From positions 19,238,527-19,302,526 of the forward strand of contig OX485808.1 in the NCBI GenBank assembly GCA_950295325.1: 64,000 bases of DNA, written 5' to 3'. Shown here one piece after another: positions 32,100-43,538 of this stretch (positions within the stretch are counted from its first letter, which is position 1; each line of letters starts with the position of its first letter). The notes under the pieces are model-generated. The model had not been told where the DNA came from. It saw only the letters and a program-made list of their open reading frames with translations, and did not search any database. The position numbers and the translations under genes were made by a program. The DNA comes from Polytrichum commune (lineage: Eukaryota; Streptophyta; Polytrichopsida; Polytrichales; Polytrichaceae).

Positions 32100-33582
32100 T
32101 TGCATCCATCAAAAGTCAACTCCTCCAATGCCACGAGCGTGCTTACCCCAGATGGAAATTCTTCCAAGACCTCGTGCTCTCCACATGTAGAGTTTCTTTA
32201 AAACACGTTAAACCCCCAATACTTCCGAGATTCTCCTCCAGGATTTGCATCCACCAAAATTTCAATTCCTCCAACACCATGAGTGTTCACACCCTTGATG
32301 GAAATTCTTCCAAAGCTTCACAATTCCACATATAGGACTTCTTCAAAGATGTCAAACCCCCTAATCCTTTAGAGATCTTCTTTATGGATTTGCATCCACC
32401 AAAATTCAATTCCTTCAATGCCTCGAGCATGCACACTCCGGATGGAAATTCTCCCAAGGCTTCGCAATTTCCTTGTAGAGCCTCTTCACAAATATGCATC
32501 CACCAAAATTCTATTCCTCCAATGCCACGAGCATGCACACTCCGAATGGATGTTCTTCAAAGGCTTCACTGTAACGCGCTAGTAGTGTGAACAAGGCTAT
32601 TATGGAGCCATAATATCACTAGTTGTGTGAGCAAGATTATAAAGGAGCCTTAGCCATAATGATTGATGGCGATCCAACTAGTGGGGATTAACTAGTGGCA
32701 AAACCATATTACCACTAGTAGTCTGAGCAAGGCTATCAAGGACCCTTAACCATAAAGATTGGTGGCGATCCAACTAGTGGGAGTTAACTAGTGGCAATTC
32801 CTCTTAACTTTGAAAAGTGGCATGGGGGTGAGCACTTTATATAAGGAAGGTTTGCATGGCAAGGGGCTATCTTCCTCATGGCTCTATAGTGAGGTGGTTC
32901 ATGCCATAAGACACTTGTTTTCCTCATGGTTTTCTAGAGAGAGAATTCTCAGTAGTCTAAGCTAGGCTACCTTGTTATATTCGCAATCCCACATGTCAAA
33001 TCTCTTACTCACTCTAGGATTTTCTTCATCAATTTGCATCCAACAAAATTTGATTCTTCTAACACCACAAGCATGTACACTCCACATAAAAATTCTTCCA
33101 ATGCCTTACAATTTCACATGCTAATTTACTTCAAACATGTCAAACCTATTAATCCTCCAGGGATCTTTTTCAAGGATTTGCATTTACTAAAATTCAATTC
33201 TTCCAAGGCCATGAGTATGCACAATCCGGATGGAAATTCTTCCAAGGCTTTGCATTCCCACATGTAAAGTTTTTTTAAGCATGTTAAACATTCCAATCCT
33301 TCCGGAATCACCTTCAAGGATTTGCATCCACTCAAATGCAATTCTTCCAAAGCCATGAGAGTGCACACTCCGGATGGATATTCTTCCAAGGCTTCGAATT
33401 CCCACATGTGGAGTTTCTTCAAACACGTTAAACCTCCTAATCCTTCCGGAATCATCTTCAAGGATTTGCACCCACCAAAATTCAATTCTTCCAAGGCCAC
33501 GAGTGTGCACACTCCGGATGGAAATTCTTCCAAGGCTTCGCATTTCCACATGTACAGTCTCTTTAAACACGTTAAACCTGCC
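32100..33582 (-). pseudogene. Degenerate LRR sequence beyond the tandem array
   Basis: Minus-strand frames give LRR units such as NCEALGEFPSGVCMLEALKE and LNFGGCKSIKKISKGLGGLT, but with many frameshifts and stops. This is the oldest and most eroded part of the LRR tract and is interrupted by a 410-bp solo LTR. It lies 7-8 kb downstream of the likely stop codon of the receptor gene. Confidence 0.8.
32565..32984 (+). mobile_element. 410-bp solo LTR inserted in LRR sequence
   Basis: 32,570-32,979 starts TGTAAC and ends GTTATA (a one-base change from GTTACA). It is flanked by TTCAC and TTCGC, a 5-bp target duplication with one mismatch. LRR sequence resumes on both sides. Inside are a diverged tandem duplication (GGCGATCCAACTAGTGGG units at about 32,669 and 32,765) and a TATA-like TTTATATAAGG at 32,841. 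Confidence 0.7.
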
Positions 33583-36500
33583 AATCCTTCCGGAATCATC
33601 TTCAAGGATTTGCATCCACTAAAATAAAATTCTTCCAAGGCCACAAGTGTGCACACTCCGGATGGAAATTCTTCCAACGCCTCGCATTCTTGCATGTACG
33701 GCTTCTTCAAAGACGTCAAACCTCCTAATGCTTCTGGAATCATCCTCAAGGATTTGCACCCACTAAAATTCAATTCTTCCAACGCCAAGAGCTTCGATAC
33801 CCCACACGGGAATTCTTCCAAGCCATCGCATTCTTGCACGTAGAGCTTCTTCAAAGACGTCAAACCTCCTAATGCTTCCGGAATCATCCTCAAAGATTTG
33901 CACCCACTAAAATTCAATTCTTCCAATGCCACGAGCATCGATACCCCACACGGAAATTCTTCCAAGGCTTCGCATTCCCACATGTAGAGTTTCTTCAAAC
34001 ACGTCAAACCTCCTAATGCTTCCAGAATCATCCTCAAAGATTTGCACCCACTAAAATCCAATTCTTCCAATGCCACAAGCGTCGATACCCCATACGGAAA
34101 TTCTTCCAAGACTTCGCATTCTTGCATGTACGCCTTCTTCAAAGACGTCAATCCTAATGCTTCCGGAATCATCCTCAAAGATTTGCACCCACTAAAATTC
34201 AATTCTTCCAAAACAACAACCTCGATACCCCACACGGAAATTCTTCCAAGGCATCGCATTCTTCCATGTAGAGCTTCTTCAAAGACGTCAAACCTCCCAA
34301 TCCTTCCGGAATCATCTTCAAGGATTTGCATCCACTAAAATTCAATTCTTCCAACGCAACAAGTGTGCACACTCCGGATGGAAATTCTTCCAAGGCTTCG
34401 CATTCTTGCATGTAGAGCTTCTTCAAAGACGTCAAACCTCCTAATGCTTCAGGAATCATCCTCAAAAATTTGCACCCACTAAAATTCAATTCTTCCAATG
34501 CCACGAGCGTCGATACCCCACACGGAAATTCTTCCAAGGCTTCGCATTCTTGTATGTAGAGCTACTTCAAAGACGTCAAACCTCCTAATGCTTCCGGAAT
34601 CATCCTCAAAGATTTGCACCCACTAAAATTCAATTCTTCGAACGCCAAGAGCTTCGATACCCCACACAGAAATTCTTCCAAGGCTTCGCATTCTTGCATG
34701 TAGAGCTTCTTCAAAGATGTCAAACCTCCCAATCCTTCCGGAATCATCCTCAAGGATTTGCACCCACTAAAATTCAATTCTTCCAACGCCACCAGCGTCG
34801 ATACCCCCCACGGAAATTCTTCCAAGCCATCACATTCTTGCATGTAGAGCTTCTTCAAAGACGTCAAACCTCCTAATGCTTCCGGAATCATCCTCAAAGA
34901 CTTGCACCCACTAAAATTCAATTCTTCCAACGCCACCAGCGTCAATACCCCACACGGAAATTCTTCCAAGGCTTCGCATTCTTGCATGTAGAGCTTCTTC
35001 AAAGACGTCAAACCTCCTAATGCTTCCGGAATCATCCTCAAAGATTTGCACCCACTAAAATTCAATTCTTCCAATGCCACGAGCGTCGATACCCCACACG
35101 GAAATTCTTCCAAGCCATCGCATTCTTGCATGTAGAGCTTCTTCAAAGACGTCAAACCTCCTAATGCTTCTGGAATCATCCTCAAGGATTTGCACCCACT
35201 AAAATTCAATTCTTCCAATGCCACGAGCGTCGATACCCCACACGGGAATTCTTCCAAGGCATCGCATTCTTGCATGTAGAGCTTTTTCAAAGACGTCAAA
35301 CCTCCCAATCCTTCCGGAATCATCCTCAAGGATTTGCATCCACTAAAACCCAATTCTTCCAAGGCAACAAGTGTGCACACTCCGGATGGAAATTTTTCCA
35401 AGGCTTCGCATTCTTGCATGTAGAGCTTCTTCAAAGACGTCAAACCTCCTAATGCTTCCAAAATCATCCTCAAGGATTTGCACCCACTAAAATAAAATTC
35501 TTCCAACGCCAAGAGCTTCGATACCCCACACGGGAATTCTTCCAAGCCATCGCATTCTTGCACGTAGAGCTTCTTCAAAGACGTCAAACCTCCTAATGCT
35601 TCTGTAATCATCCTCAAAGATTTGCACCCACTAAAATTCTATTCTTCCAATGCCACGAGGGTCGATACCCCATACGGAAATTCTTCCAAGACTTCGCATT
35701 CTTGCATGTACGGCTTCTTCAAAGATGTCAAACCTCCTAATGCTTCCGGAATCATCCTCAAAGATTTGCATCCACTAAAATTCAATTCTTCCAATGCCAC
35801 GAGCGTCGATACCCCACACGGAAATTCTTCCAAGCCATCGCATTCTTCCATGTAGAGCTTCTTCAAAGACGTCAAACCTCCCAATCCTTCCGGAATCATC
35901 TTCAAGGATTTGCATCCACTAAAATCCAATTCTTCCAAGGCCACAAGTGTCCACACTCCGGATGGAAATTCTTCCAAGGCTTCGCATTCTTGCATGTAGA
36001 GCTTCTTCAAACACGTCAAACCTCCTAATGCTTCCGGAATCATCCTCAAGGATTTGCACCGACTAAAATTCAATTCTTCCAATGCCACGAGCCTCGATAC
36101 CCCACACGGAAATTTTTCCAAGGCTTCGCAGTCTAGCATGTACAGCTTCTTCAAACACATCAAACCTCCCAATCCTTCCGGAATCATCTTCAAGGATTTG
36201 CATCCACTAAAATAAAATTCTTCCAAGGCCACAAGTGTGCACACTCCGGATGGAAATTCTTCCAACGCCTCGCATTCTTGCATGTACGGCTTCTTCAAAG
36301 ACGTCAAACCTCCTAATGCTTCTGGAATCATCCTCAAGGATTTGCACCCACTAAAATTCAATTCTTCCAACGCCAAGAGCTTCGATACCCCACACGGGAA
36401 TTCTTCCAAGCCATCGCATTCTTGCACGTAGAGCTTCTTCAAAGACGTCAAACCTCCTAATGCTTCCGGAATCATCCTCAAAGATTTGCACCCACTAAAA

Positions 36501-39500
36501 TTCAATTCTTCCAATGCCACGAGCATCGATACCCCACACGGAAATTCTTCCAAGGCTTCGCATTCCCACATGTAGAGTTTCTTCAAACACGTCAAACCTC
36601 CTAATGCTTCCAGAATCATCCTCAAAGATTTGCACCCACTAAAATCCAATTCTTCCAATGCCACAAGCGTCGATACCCCATACGGAAATTCTTCCAAGAC
36701 TTCGCATTCTTGCATGTACGCCTTCTTCAAAGACGTCAATCCTAATGCTTCCGGAATCATCCTCAAAGATTTGCACCCACTAAAATTCAATTCTTCCAAA
36801 ACAACAACCTCGATACCCCACACGGAAATTCTTCCAAGGCATCGCATTCTTCCATGTAGAGCTTCTTCAAAGACGTCAAACCTCCCAATCCTTCCGGAAT
36901 CATCTTCAAGGATTTGCATCCACTAAAATTCAATTCTTCCAACGCAACAAGTGTGCACACTCCGGATGGAAATTCTTCCAAGGCTTCGCATTCTTGCATG
37001 TAGAGCTTCTTCAAAGACGTCAAACCTCCTAATGCTTCAGGAATCATCCTCAAAAATTTGCACCCACTAAAATTCAATTCTTCCAATGCCACGAGCGTCG
37101 ATACCCCACACGGAAATTCTTCCAAGGCTTCGCATTCTTGTATGTAGAGCTACTTCAAAGACGTCAAACCTCCTAATGCTTCCGGAATCATCCTCAAAGA
37201 TTTGCACCCACTAAAATTCAATTCTTCGAACGCCAAGAGCTTCGATACCCCACACAGAAATTCTTCCAAGGCTTCGCATTCTTGCATGTAGAGCTTCTTC
37301 AAAGATGTCAAACCTCCCAATCCTTCCGGAATCATCCTCAAGGATTTGCACCCACTAAAATTCAATTCTTCCAACGCCACCAGCGTCGATACCCCCCACG
37401 GAAATTCTTCCAAGCCATCACATTCTTGCATGTAGAGCTTCTTCAAAGACGTCAAACCTCCTAATGCTTCCGGAATCATCCTCAAAGACTTGCACCCACT
37501 AAAATTCAATTCTTCCAACGCCACCAGCGTCAATACCCCACACGGAAATTCTTCCAAGGCTTCGCATTCTTGCATGTAGAGCTTCTTCAAAGACGTCAAA
37601 CCTCCTAATGCTTCCGGAATCATCCTCAAAGATTTGCACCCACTAAAATTCAATTCTTCCAATGCCACGAGCGTCGATACCCCACACGGAAATTCTTCCA
37701 AGCCATCGCATTCTTGCATGTAGAGCTTCTTCAAAGACGTCAAACCTCCTAATGCTTCTGGAATCATCCTCAAGGATTTGCACCCACTAAAATTCAATTC
37801 TTCCAATGCCACGAGCGTCGATACCCCACACGGGAATTCTTCCAAGGCATCGCATTCTTGCATGTAGAGCTTTTTCAAAGACGTCAAACCTCCCAATCCT
37901 TCCGGAATCATCCTCAAGGATTTGCATCCACTAAAACCCAATTCTTCCAAGGCAACAAGTGTGCACACTCCGGATGGAAATTTTTCCAAGGCTTCGCATT
38001 CTTGCATGTAGAGCTTCTTCAAAGACGTCAAACCTCCTAATGCTTCCAAAATCATCCTCAAGGATTTGCACCCACTAAAATAAAATTCTTCCAACGCCAA
38101 GAGCTTCGATACCCCACACGGGAATTCTTCCAAGCCATCGCATTCTTGCACGTAGAGCTTCTTCAAAGACGTCAAACCTCCTAATGCTTCTGTAATCATC
38201 CTCAAAGATTTGCACCCACTAAAATTCTATTCTTCCAATGCCACGAGGGTCGATACCCCATACGGAAATTCTTCCAAGACTTCGCATTCTTGCATGTACG
38301 GCTTCTTCAAAGATGTCAAACCTCCTAATGCTTCCGGAATCATCCTCAAAGATTTGCATCCACTAAAATTCAATTCTTCCAATGCCACGAGCGTCGATAC
38401 CCCACACGGAAATTCTTCCAAGCCATCGCATTCTTCCATGTAGAGCTTCTTCAAAGACGTCAAACCTCCCAATCCTTCCGGAATCATCTTCAAGGATTTG
38501 CATCCACTAAAATCCAATTCTTCCAAGGCCACAAGTGTCCACACTCCGGATGGAAATTCTTCCAAGGCTTCGCATTCTTGCATGTAGAGCTTCTTCAAAC
38601 ACGTCAAACCTCCTAATGCTTCCGGAATCATCCTCAAGGATTTGCACCGACTAAAATTCAATTCTTCCAATGCCACGAGCCTCGATACCCCACACGGAAA
38701 TTTTTCCAAGGCTTCGCAGTCTAGCATGTACAGCTTCTTCAAACACATCAAACCTCCCAATCCTTCCGGAATCATCTTCAAGGATTTGCATCCACTAAAA
38801 TAAAATTCTTCCAAGGCCACAAGTGTGCACACTCCGGATGGAAATTCTTCCAACGCCTCGCATTCTTGCATGTACGGCTTCTTCAAAGACGTCAAACCTC
38901 CTAATGCTTCTGGAATCATCCTCAAGGATTTGCACCCACTAAAATTCAATTCTTCCAACGCCAAGAGCTTCGATACCCCACACGGGAATTCTTCCAAGCC
39001 ATCGCATTCTTGCACGTAGAGCTTCTTCAAAGACGTCAAACCTCCTAATGCTTCCGGAATCATCCTCAAAGATTTGCACCCACTAAAATTCAATTCTTCC
39101 AATGCCACGAGCATCGATACCCCACACGGAAATTCTTCCAAGGCTTCGCATTCCCACATGTAGAGTTTCTTCAAACACGTCAAACCTCCTAATGCTTCCA
39201 GAATCATCCTCAAAGATTTGCACCCACTAAAATCCAATTCTTCCAATGCCACAAGCGTCGATACCCCATACGGAAATTCTTCCAAGACTTCGCATTCTTG
39301 CATGTACGCCTTCTTCAAAGACGTCAATCCTAATGCTTCCGGAATCATCCTCAAAGATTTGCACCCACTAAAATTCAATTCTTCCAAAACAACAACCTCG
39401 ATACCCCACACGGAAATTCTTCCAAGGCATCGCATTCTTCCATGTAGAGCTTCTTCAAAGACGTCAAACCTCCCAATCCTTCCGGAATCATCTTCAAGGA

Positions 39501-40814
39501 TTTGCATCCACTAAAATTCAATTCTTCCAACGCAACAAGTGTGCACACTCCGGATGGAAATTCTTCCAAGGCTTCGCATTCTTGCATGTAGAGCTTCTTC
39601 AAAGACGTCAAACCTCCTAATGCTTCAGGAATCATCCTCAAAAATTTGCACCCACTAAAATTCAATTCTTCCAATGCCACGAGCGTCGATACCCCACACG
39701 GAAATTCTTCCAAGGCTTCGCATTCTTGTATGTAGAGCTACTTCAAAGACGTCAAACCTCCTAATGCTTCCGGAATCATCCTCAAAGATTTGCACCCACT
39801 AAAATTCAATTCTTCGAACGCCAAGAGCTTCGATACCCCACACAGAAATTCTTCCAAGGCTTCGCATTCTTGCATGTAGAGCTTCTTCAAAGATGTCAAA
39901 CCTCCCAATCCTTCCGGAATCATCCTCAAGGATTTGCACCCACTAAAATTCAATTCTTCCAACGCCACCAGCGTCGATACCCCCCACGGAAATTCTTCCA
40001 AGCCATCACATTCTTGCATGTAGAGCTTCTTCAAAGACGTCAAACCTCCTAATGCTTCCGGAATCATCCTCAAAGACTTGCACCCACTAAAATTCAATTC
40101 TTCCAACGCCACCAGCGTCAATACCCCACACGGAAATTCTTCCAAGGCTTCGCATTCTTGCATGTAGAGCTTCTTCAAAGACGTCAAACCTCCTAATGCT
40201 TCCGGAATCATCCTCAAAGATTTGCACCCACTAAAATTCAATTCTTCCAATGCCACGAGCGTCGATACCCCACACGGAAATTCTTCCAAGCCATCGCATT
40301 CTTGCATGTAGAGCTTCTTCAAAGACGTCAAACCTCCTAATGCTTCTGGAATCATCCTCAAGGATTTGCACCCACTAAAATTCAATTCTTCCAATGCCAC
40401 GAGCGTCGATACCCCACACGGGAATTCTTCCAAGGCATCGCATTCTTGCATGTAGAGCTTTTTCAAAGACGTCAAACCTCCCAATCCTTCCGGAATCATC
40501 CTCAAGGATTTGCATCCACTAAAACCCAATTCTTCCAAGGCAACAAGTGTGCACACTCCGGATGGAAATTTTTCCAAGGCTTCGCATTCTTGCATGTAGA
40601 GCTTCTTCAAAGACGTCAAACCTCCTAATGCTTCCAAAATCATCCTCAAGGATTTGCACCCACTAAAATAAAATTCTTCCAACGCCAAGAGCTTCGATAC
40701 CCCACACGGGAATTCTTCCAAGCCATCGCATTCTTGCACGTAGAGCTTCTTCAAAGACGTCAAACCTCCTAATGCTTCTGTAATCATCCTCAAAGATTTG
40801 CACCCACTAAAATT
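33583..40814 (-). pseudogene. Amplified, disabled LRR tract downstream of the receptor gene
   Basis: It encodes alternating 24-residue LRRs of two types, roughly LKKLYMQECEALEEFPxGV and LEELNFSGCKSLRMIPEAL. Every 2,588-bp unit carries a TAG at 34,562-34,564 (Lys codon; repeats 37,150 and 39,738), a TAG at 35,639-35,641 (Leu codon TTG to TAG; repeats 38,227 and 40,815) and a 1-nt deletion near 34,207-34,222 (repeats 36,795 and 39,383). Since all copies share these lesions, the damage came before the amplification. The tract is in line with and downstream of the receptor exon, so it may be transcribed as 3' untranslated sequence. Confidence 0.88.
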
Positions 40815-41347
40815 CTATTCTTCCAATGCCACGAGGGTCGATACCCCATACGGAAATTCTTCCAAGACTTCGCATTCTTGCATGTACGGCTTCTTCAAAG
40901 ATGTCAAACCTCCTAATGCTTCCGGAATCATCCTCAAAGATTTGCATCCACTAAAATTCAATTCTTCCAATGCCACGAGCGTCGATACCCCACACGGAAA
41001 TTCTTCCAAGCCATCGCATTCTTCCATGTAGAGCTTCTTCAAAGACGTCAAACCTCCCAATCCTTCCGGAATCATCTTCAAGGATTTGCATCCACTAAAA
41101 TCCAATTCTTCCAAGGCCACAAGTGTCCACACTCCGGATGGAAATTCTTCCAAGGCTTCGCATTCTTGCATGTAGAGCTTCTTCAAACACGTCAAACCTC
41201 CTAATGCTTCCGGAATCATCCTCAAGGATTTGCACCGACTAAAATTCAATTCTTCCAATGCCACGAGCCTCGATACCCCACACGGAAATTTTTCCAAGGC
41301 TTCGCAGTCTAGCATGTACAGCTTCTTCAAACACATCAAACCTCCCA
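33583..41347 (-). repeat. Three tandem 2,588-bp units of LRR coding sequence
   Basis: Everything in the unit recurs at +2,588 and +5,176; for example the stop at 35,639 repeats at 38,227 and 40,815. Translations of the copies are identical in the frames compared on both strands. 2,588 equals 18 LRR dimers of 144 bp (2,592) minus a 3-bp and a 1-bp deletion, both visible in each copy. The outer edges are set by the first differences near 33,583 and 41,347 and are good to a few bases. The near-zero divergence means very recent duplication or an assembly artefact. Confidence 0.93.
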
Positions 41348-43538
41348 AACCTTCCGGGATCATCTTCAAGGATTTGCATCCACTAAAATCTAATTCTTCT
41401 GAGGCCACAAGTGTGCACACTCCGGATGGAAATTCTTCCAACGCTTCGCAGTCCCACATGTGGAGTTTCTTCAAACACGTCAAACCTCCTAATCCTTCCG
41501 GAATCATCCTCAAAGATTTGCACCCACTAAAATTCAATTCTTCCATCACCACGAGCGTCGATACCCCACACGGAAATTCCTCCAAGGCATCGCATTCTTG
41601 CATGTAGAGCTTTTTCAAAGACGTCAAACCTCCCAAGCCTTCCGGAATCATCCTCAAGGATTTGCATCCACTAAAATCCAATTCTTCCAAAGCCACAAGT
41701 GTGCACACTCCGGATGGAAATTCTTCCAAGGCTTCGCATTCTTGCATGTAGAGCTTCTTCAAACACGTCAAACCTCCTAATGCTTCCGGAATCATCCTCA
41801 AAGATTTGCACCCACTAAAATTCAATTCTTCCAATGCCACGAGCGTCGATACCCCACACGGAAATTCTTCCAAGGCTTCGCAGTCTAGCATGTAAAGTTT
41901 CTTCAGACACGTCAAACCTCCCAATCCTTCCGGAATCATCTTCAAGGATTTGCATCCACTAAAATCCAATTCTTCCAAGGCAACAAGTGTGGACACTCCG
42001 GATGGAAATTCTTCCAAGGCTTCGCATTCCCACATGTGGAGTTTCTTCAAACACGTCAAACCTCCTAATGCTTCCGGAATCATCCTCAAAGATTTGCACC
42101 CACTAAAATTCAATTCCTCTATCGCCACGAGCATCGATACCCCAAACGGAAATTCTTCGAAGGCTTCGCAGTCTAGCATGTAGAGCTTCTTCAAAAACAT
42201 CAAACCTCCCAATCCTTCCGGAATCATCTTCAAGGATTTGCATCCACTAAAATCCAATTCTTCCAAGGCCAGAAGTGTGCACACTCCGGATGGAAATTCT
42301 TCTAAGGCTTCGCATTCTTGCATGTAGAGATTCTTCAAACACGACAAACCTCCCAATCCTTCCGGAATCATCTTCAAGGATTTGCAACCACTAAAATCCA
42401 ATTCTTCCAAGGCCAGAAGTGTGCACACTCCGGATGGAAATTCTTCTAAGGCTTCGCATTCTTGCATGTAGAGATTCTTCAAACACGACAAACCTCCCAA
42501 TCCTTCCGGAATCATCTTCAAGGATTTGCATCCACTAAAATCCAATTCTTCCAAGGCCACAAGTGTGCACACTCTGGATGGAAATTCTTCCAAGGCTTCG
42601 CATTCTTGCATGTAGAGCTTCTTCAAAGATGTCAAACCTCCCAATCCTTCCGGAATCATCCTCAAGGATTTGCACCCACTAAAATTCAATTCTTCCAACG
42701 CCACCAGCGTCGATACCCCCCACGGAAATTCTTCCAAGCCATCACATTCTTGCATGTAGAGCTTCTTCAAAGACGTCAAACCTCCTAATGCTTCCGGAAT
42801 CATCCTCAAAGACTTGCACCCACTAAAATTCAATTCTTCCAACGCCACCAGCGTCAATACCCCACACGGAAATTCTTCCAAGGCTTCGCATTCTTGCATG
42901 TAGAGCTTCTTCAAAGACGTCAAACCTCCTAATGCTTCTGGAATCATCCTCAAAGATTTGCACCCACTAAAATTCAATTCTTCCAATGCCACGAGCGTCG
43001 ATACCCCACACGGAAATTCTTCCAAGCCATCGCATTCTTGCATGTAGAGCTTCTTCAAAGACGTCAAACCTCCTAATGCTTCTGGAATCATCCTCAAGGA
43101 TTTGCACCCACTAAAATTCAATTCTTCCAATGCCACGAGCGTCGATACCCCACACGGGAATTCTTCCAAGGCATCGCATTCTTGCATGTAGAGCTTCTTC
43201 AAAGACGTCAAACCTCCTAATGCTTCCGGAATTATCCTCAAAGATTTGCACGCACTAAAATTCAATTCTTCCAATGCCACGAGCGTCGATACCCCACACG
43301 GAAATTCTTCCAAGCCATCGCATTCTTGCATGTAGAGCTTCTTCAAACACGTCAAACCTCCTAATGCTTCCGGAATCATCCTCAAGGATTTGCACCCACC
43401 AAAATTCAACTCCTCCAACGCCATGAGCGTCAACACCCCGGATAGAAATTCTTCCAAGTCATCGCATTCGTGCATGTAGAGTTTCTTCAAAGACATCAAA
43501 CCCCCAATCAAAAACACATATCTTTCTGAAATATTGTT
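40815..43538 (-). CDS. Exon 6: LRR domain, about 37 repeats
   Basis: After TGGATCCAAG the frame begins NNISERYVFLIGGLMSLKKL and then consists entirely of 24-residue LRRs to TAG 40,815-40,817. Units alternate between LTSLKKLYMQECEALEEFP and LVALEELNFSGCKSLRMIP types, making a 48-residue (144-bp) higher-order repeat. The pattern LxxLxxLxxxxCxxLxxxP is the plant TNL-type LRR, which normally binds ligand or controls receptor state. An earlier ATG at 43,613 would read through the intron and is not preferred. The left 533 bp (40,815-41,347) lie within the third copy of the 2,588-bp tandem unit. Confidence 0.85.
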   Translation of the reverse strand, partial: NNISERYVFLIGGLMSLKKLYMHECDDLEEFLSGVLTLMALEELNFGGCKSLRMIPEALGGLTCLKKLYMQECDGLEEFPCGVSTLVALEELNFSACKSLRIIPEALGGLTSLKKLYMQECDALEEFPCGVSTLVALEELNFSGCKSLRMIPEALGGLTSLKKLYMQECDGLEEFPCGVSTLVALEELNFSGCKSLRMIPEALGGLTSLKKLYMQECEALEEFPCGVLTLVALEELNFSGCKSLRMIPEALGGLTSLKKLYMQECDGLEEFPWGVSTLVALEELNFSGCKSLRMIPEGLGGLTSLKKLYMQECEALEEFPSRVCTLVALEELDFSGCKSLKMIPEGLGGLSCLKNLYMQECEALEEFPSGVCTLLALEELDFSGCKSLKMIPEGLGGLSCLKNLYMQECEALEEFPSGVCTLLALEELDFSGCKSLKMIPEGLGGLMFLKKLYMLDCEAFEEFPFGVSMLVAIEELNFSGCKSLRMIPEALGGLTCLKKLHMWECEALEEFPSGVSTLVALEELDFSGCKSLKMIPEGLGGLTCLKKLYMLDCEALEEFPCGVSTLVALEELNFSGCKSLRMIPEALGGLTCLKKLYMQECEALEEFPSGVCTLVALEELDFSGCKSLRMIPEGLGGLTSLKKLYMQECDALEEFPCGVSTLVVMEELNFSGCKSLRMIPEGLGGLTCLKKLHMWDCEALEEFPSGVCTLVASEELDFSGCKSLKMIPEGLGGLMCLKKLYMLDCEALEKFPCGVSRLVALEELNFSRCKSLRMIPEALGGLTCLKKLYMQECEALEEFPSGVWTLVALEELDFSGCKSLKMIPEGLGGLTSLKKLYMEECDGLEEFPCGVSTLVALEELNFSGCKSLRMIPEALGGLTSLKKPYMQECEVLEEFPYGVSTLVALEE

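Noticed and set aside
33034-43000. Many plus-strand ORFs of 60-125 codons across the LRR array
   Set aside because: They are antisense shadows of the LRR coding repeats, repeating with the same period.
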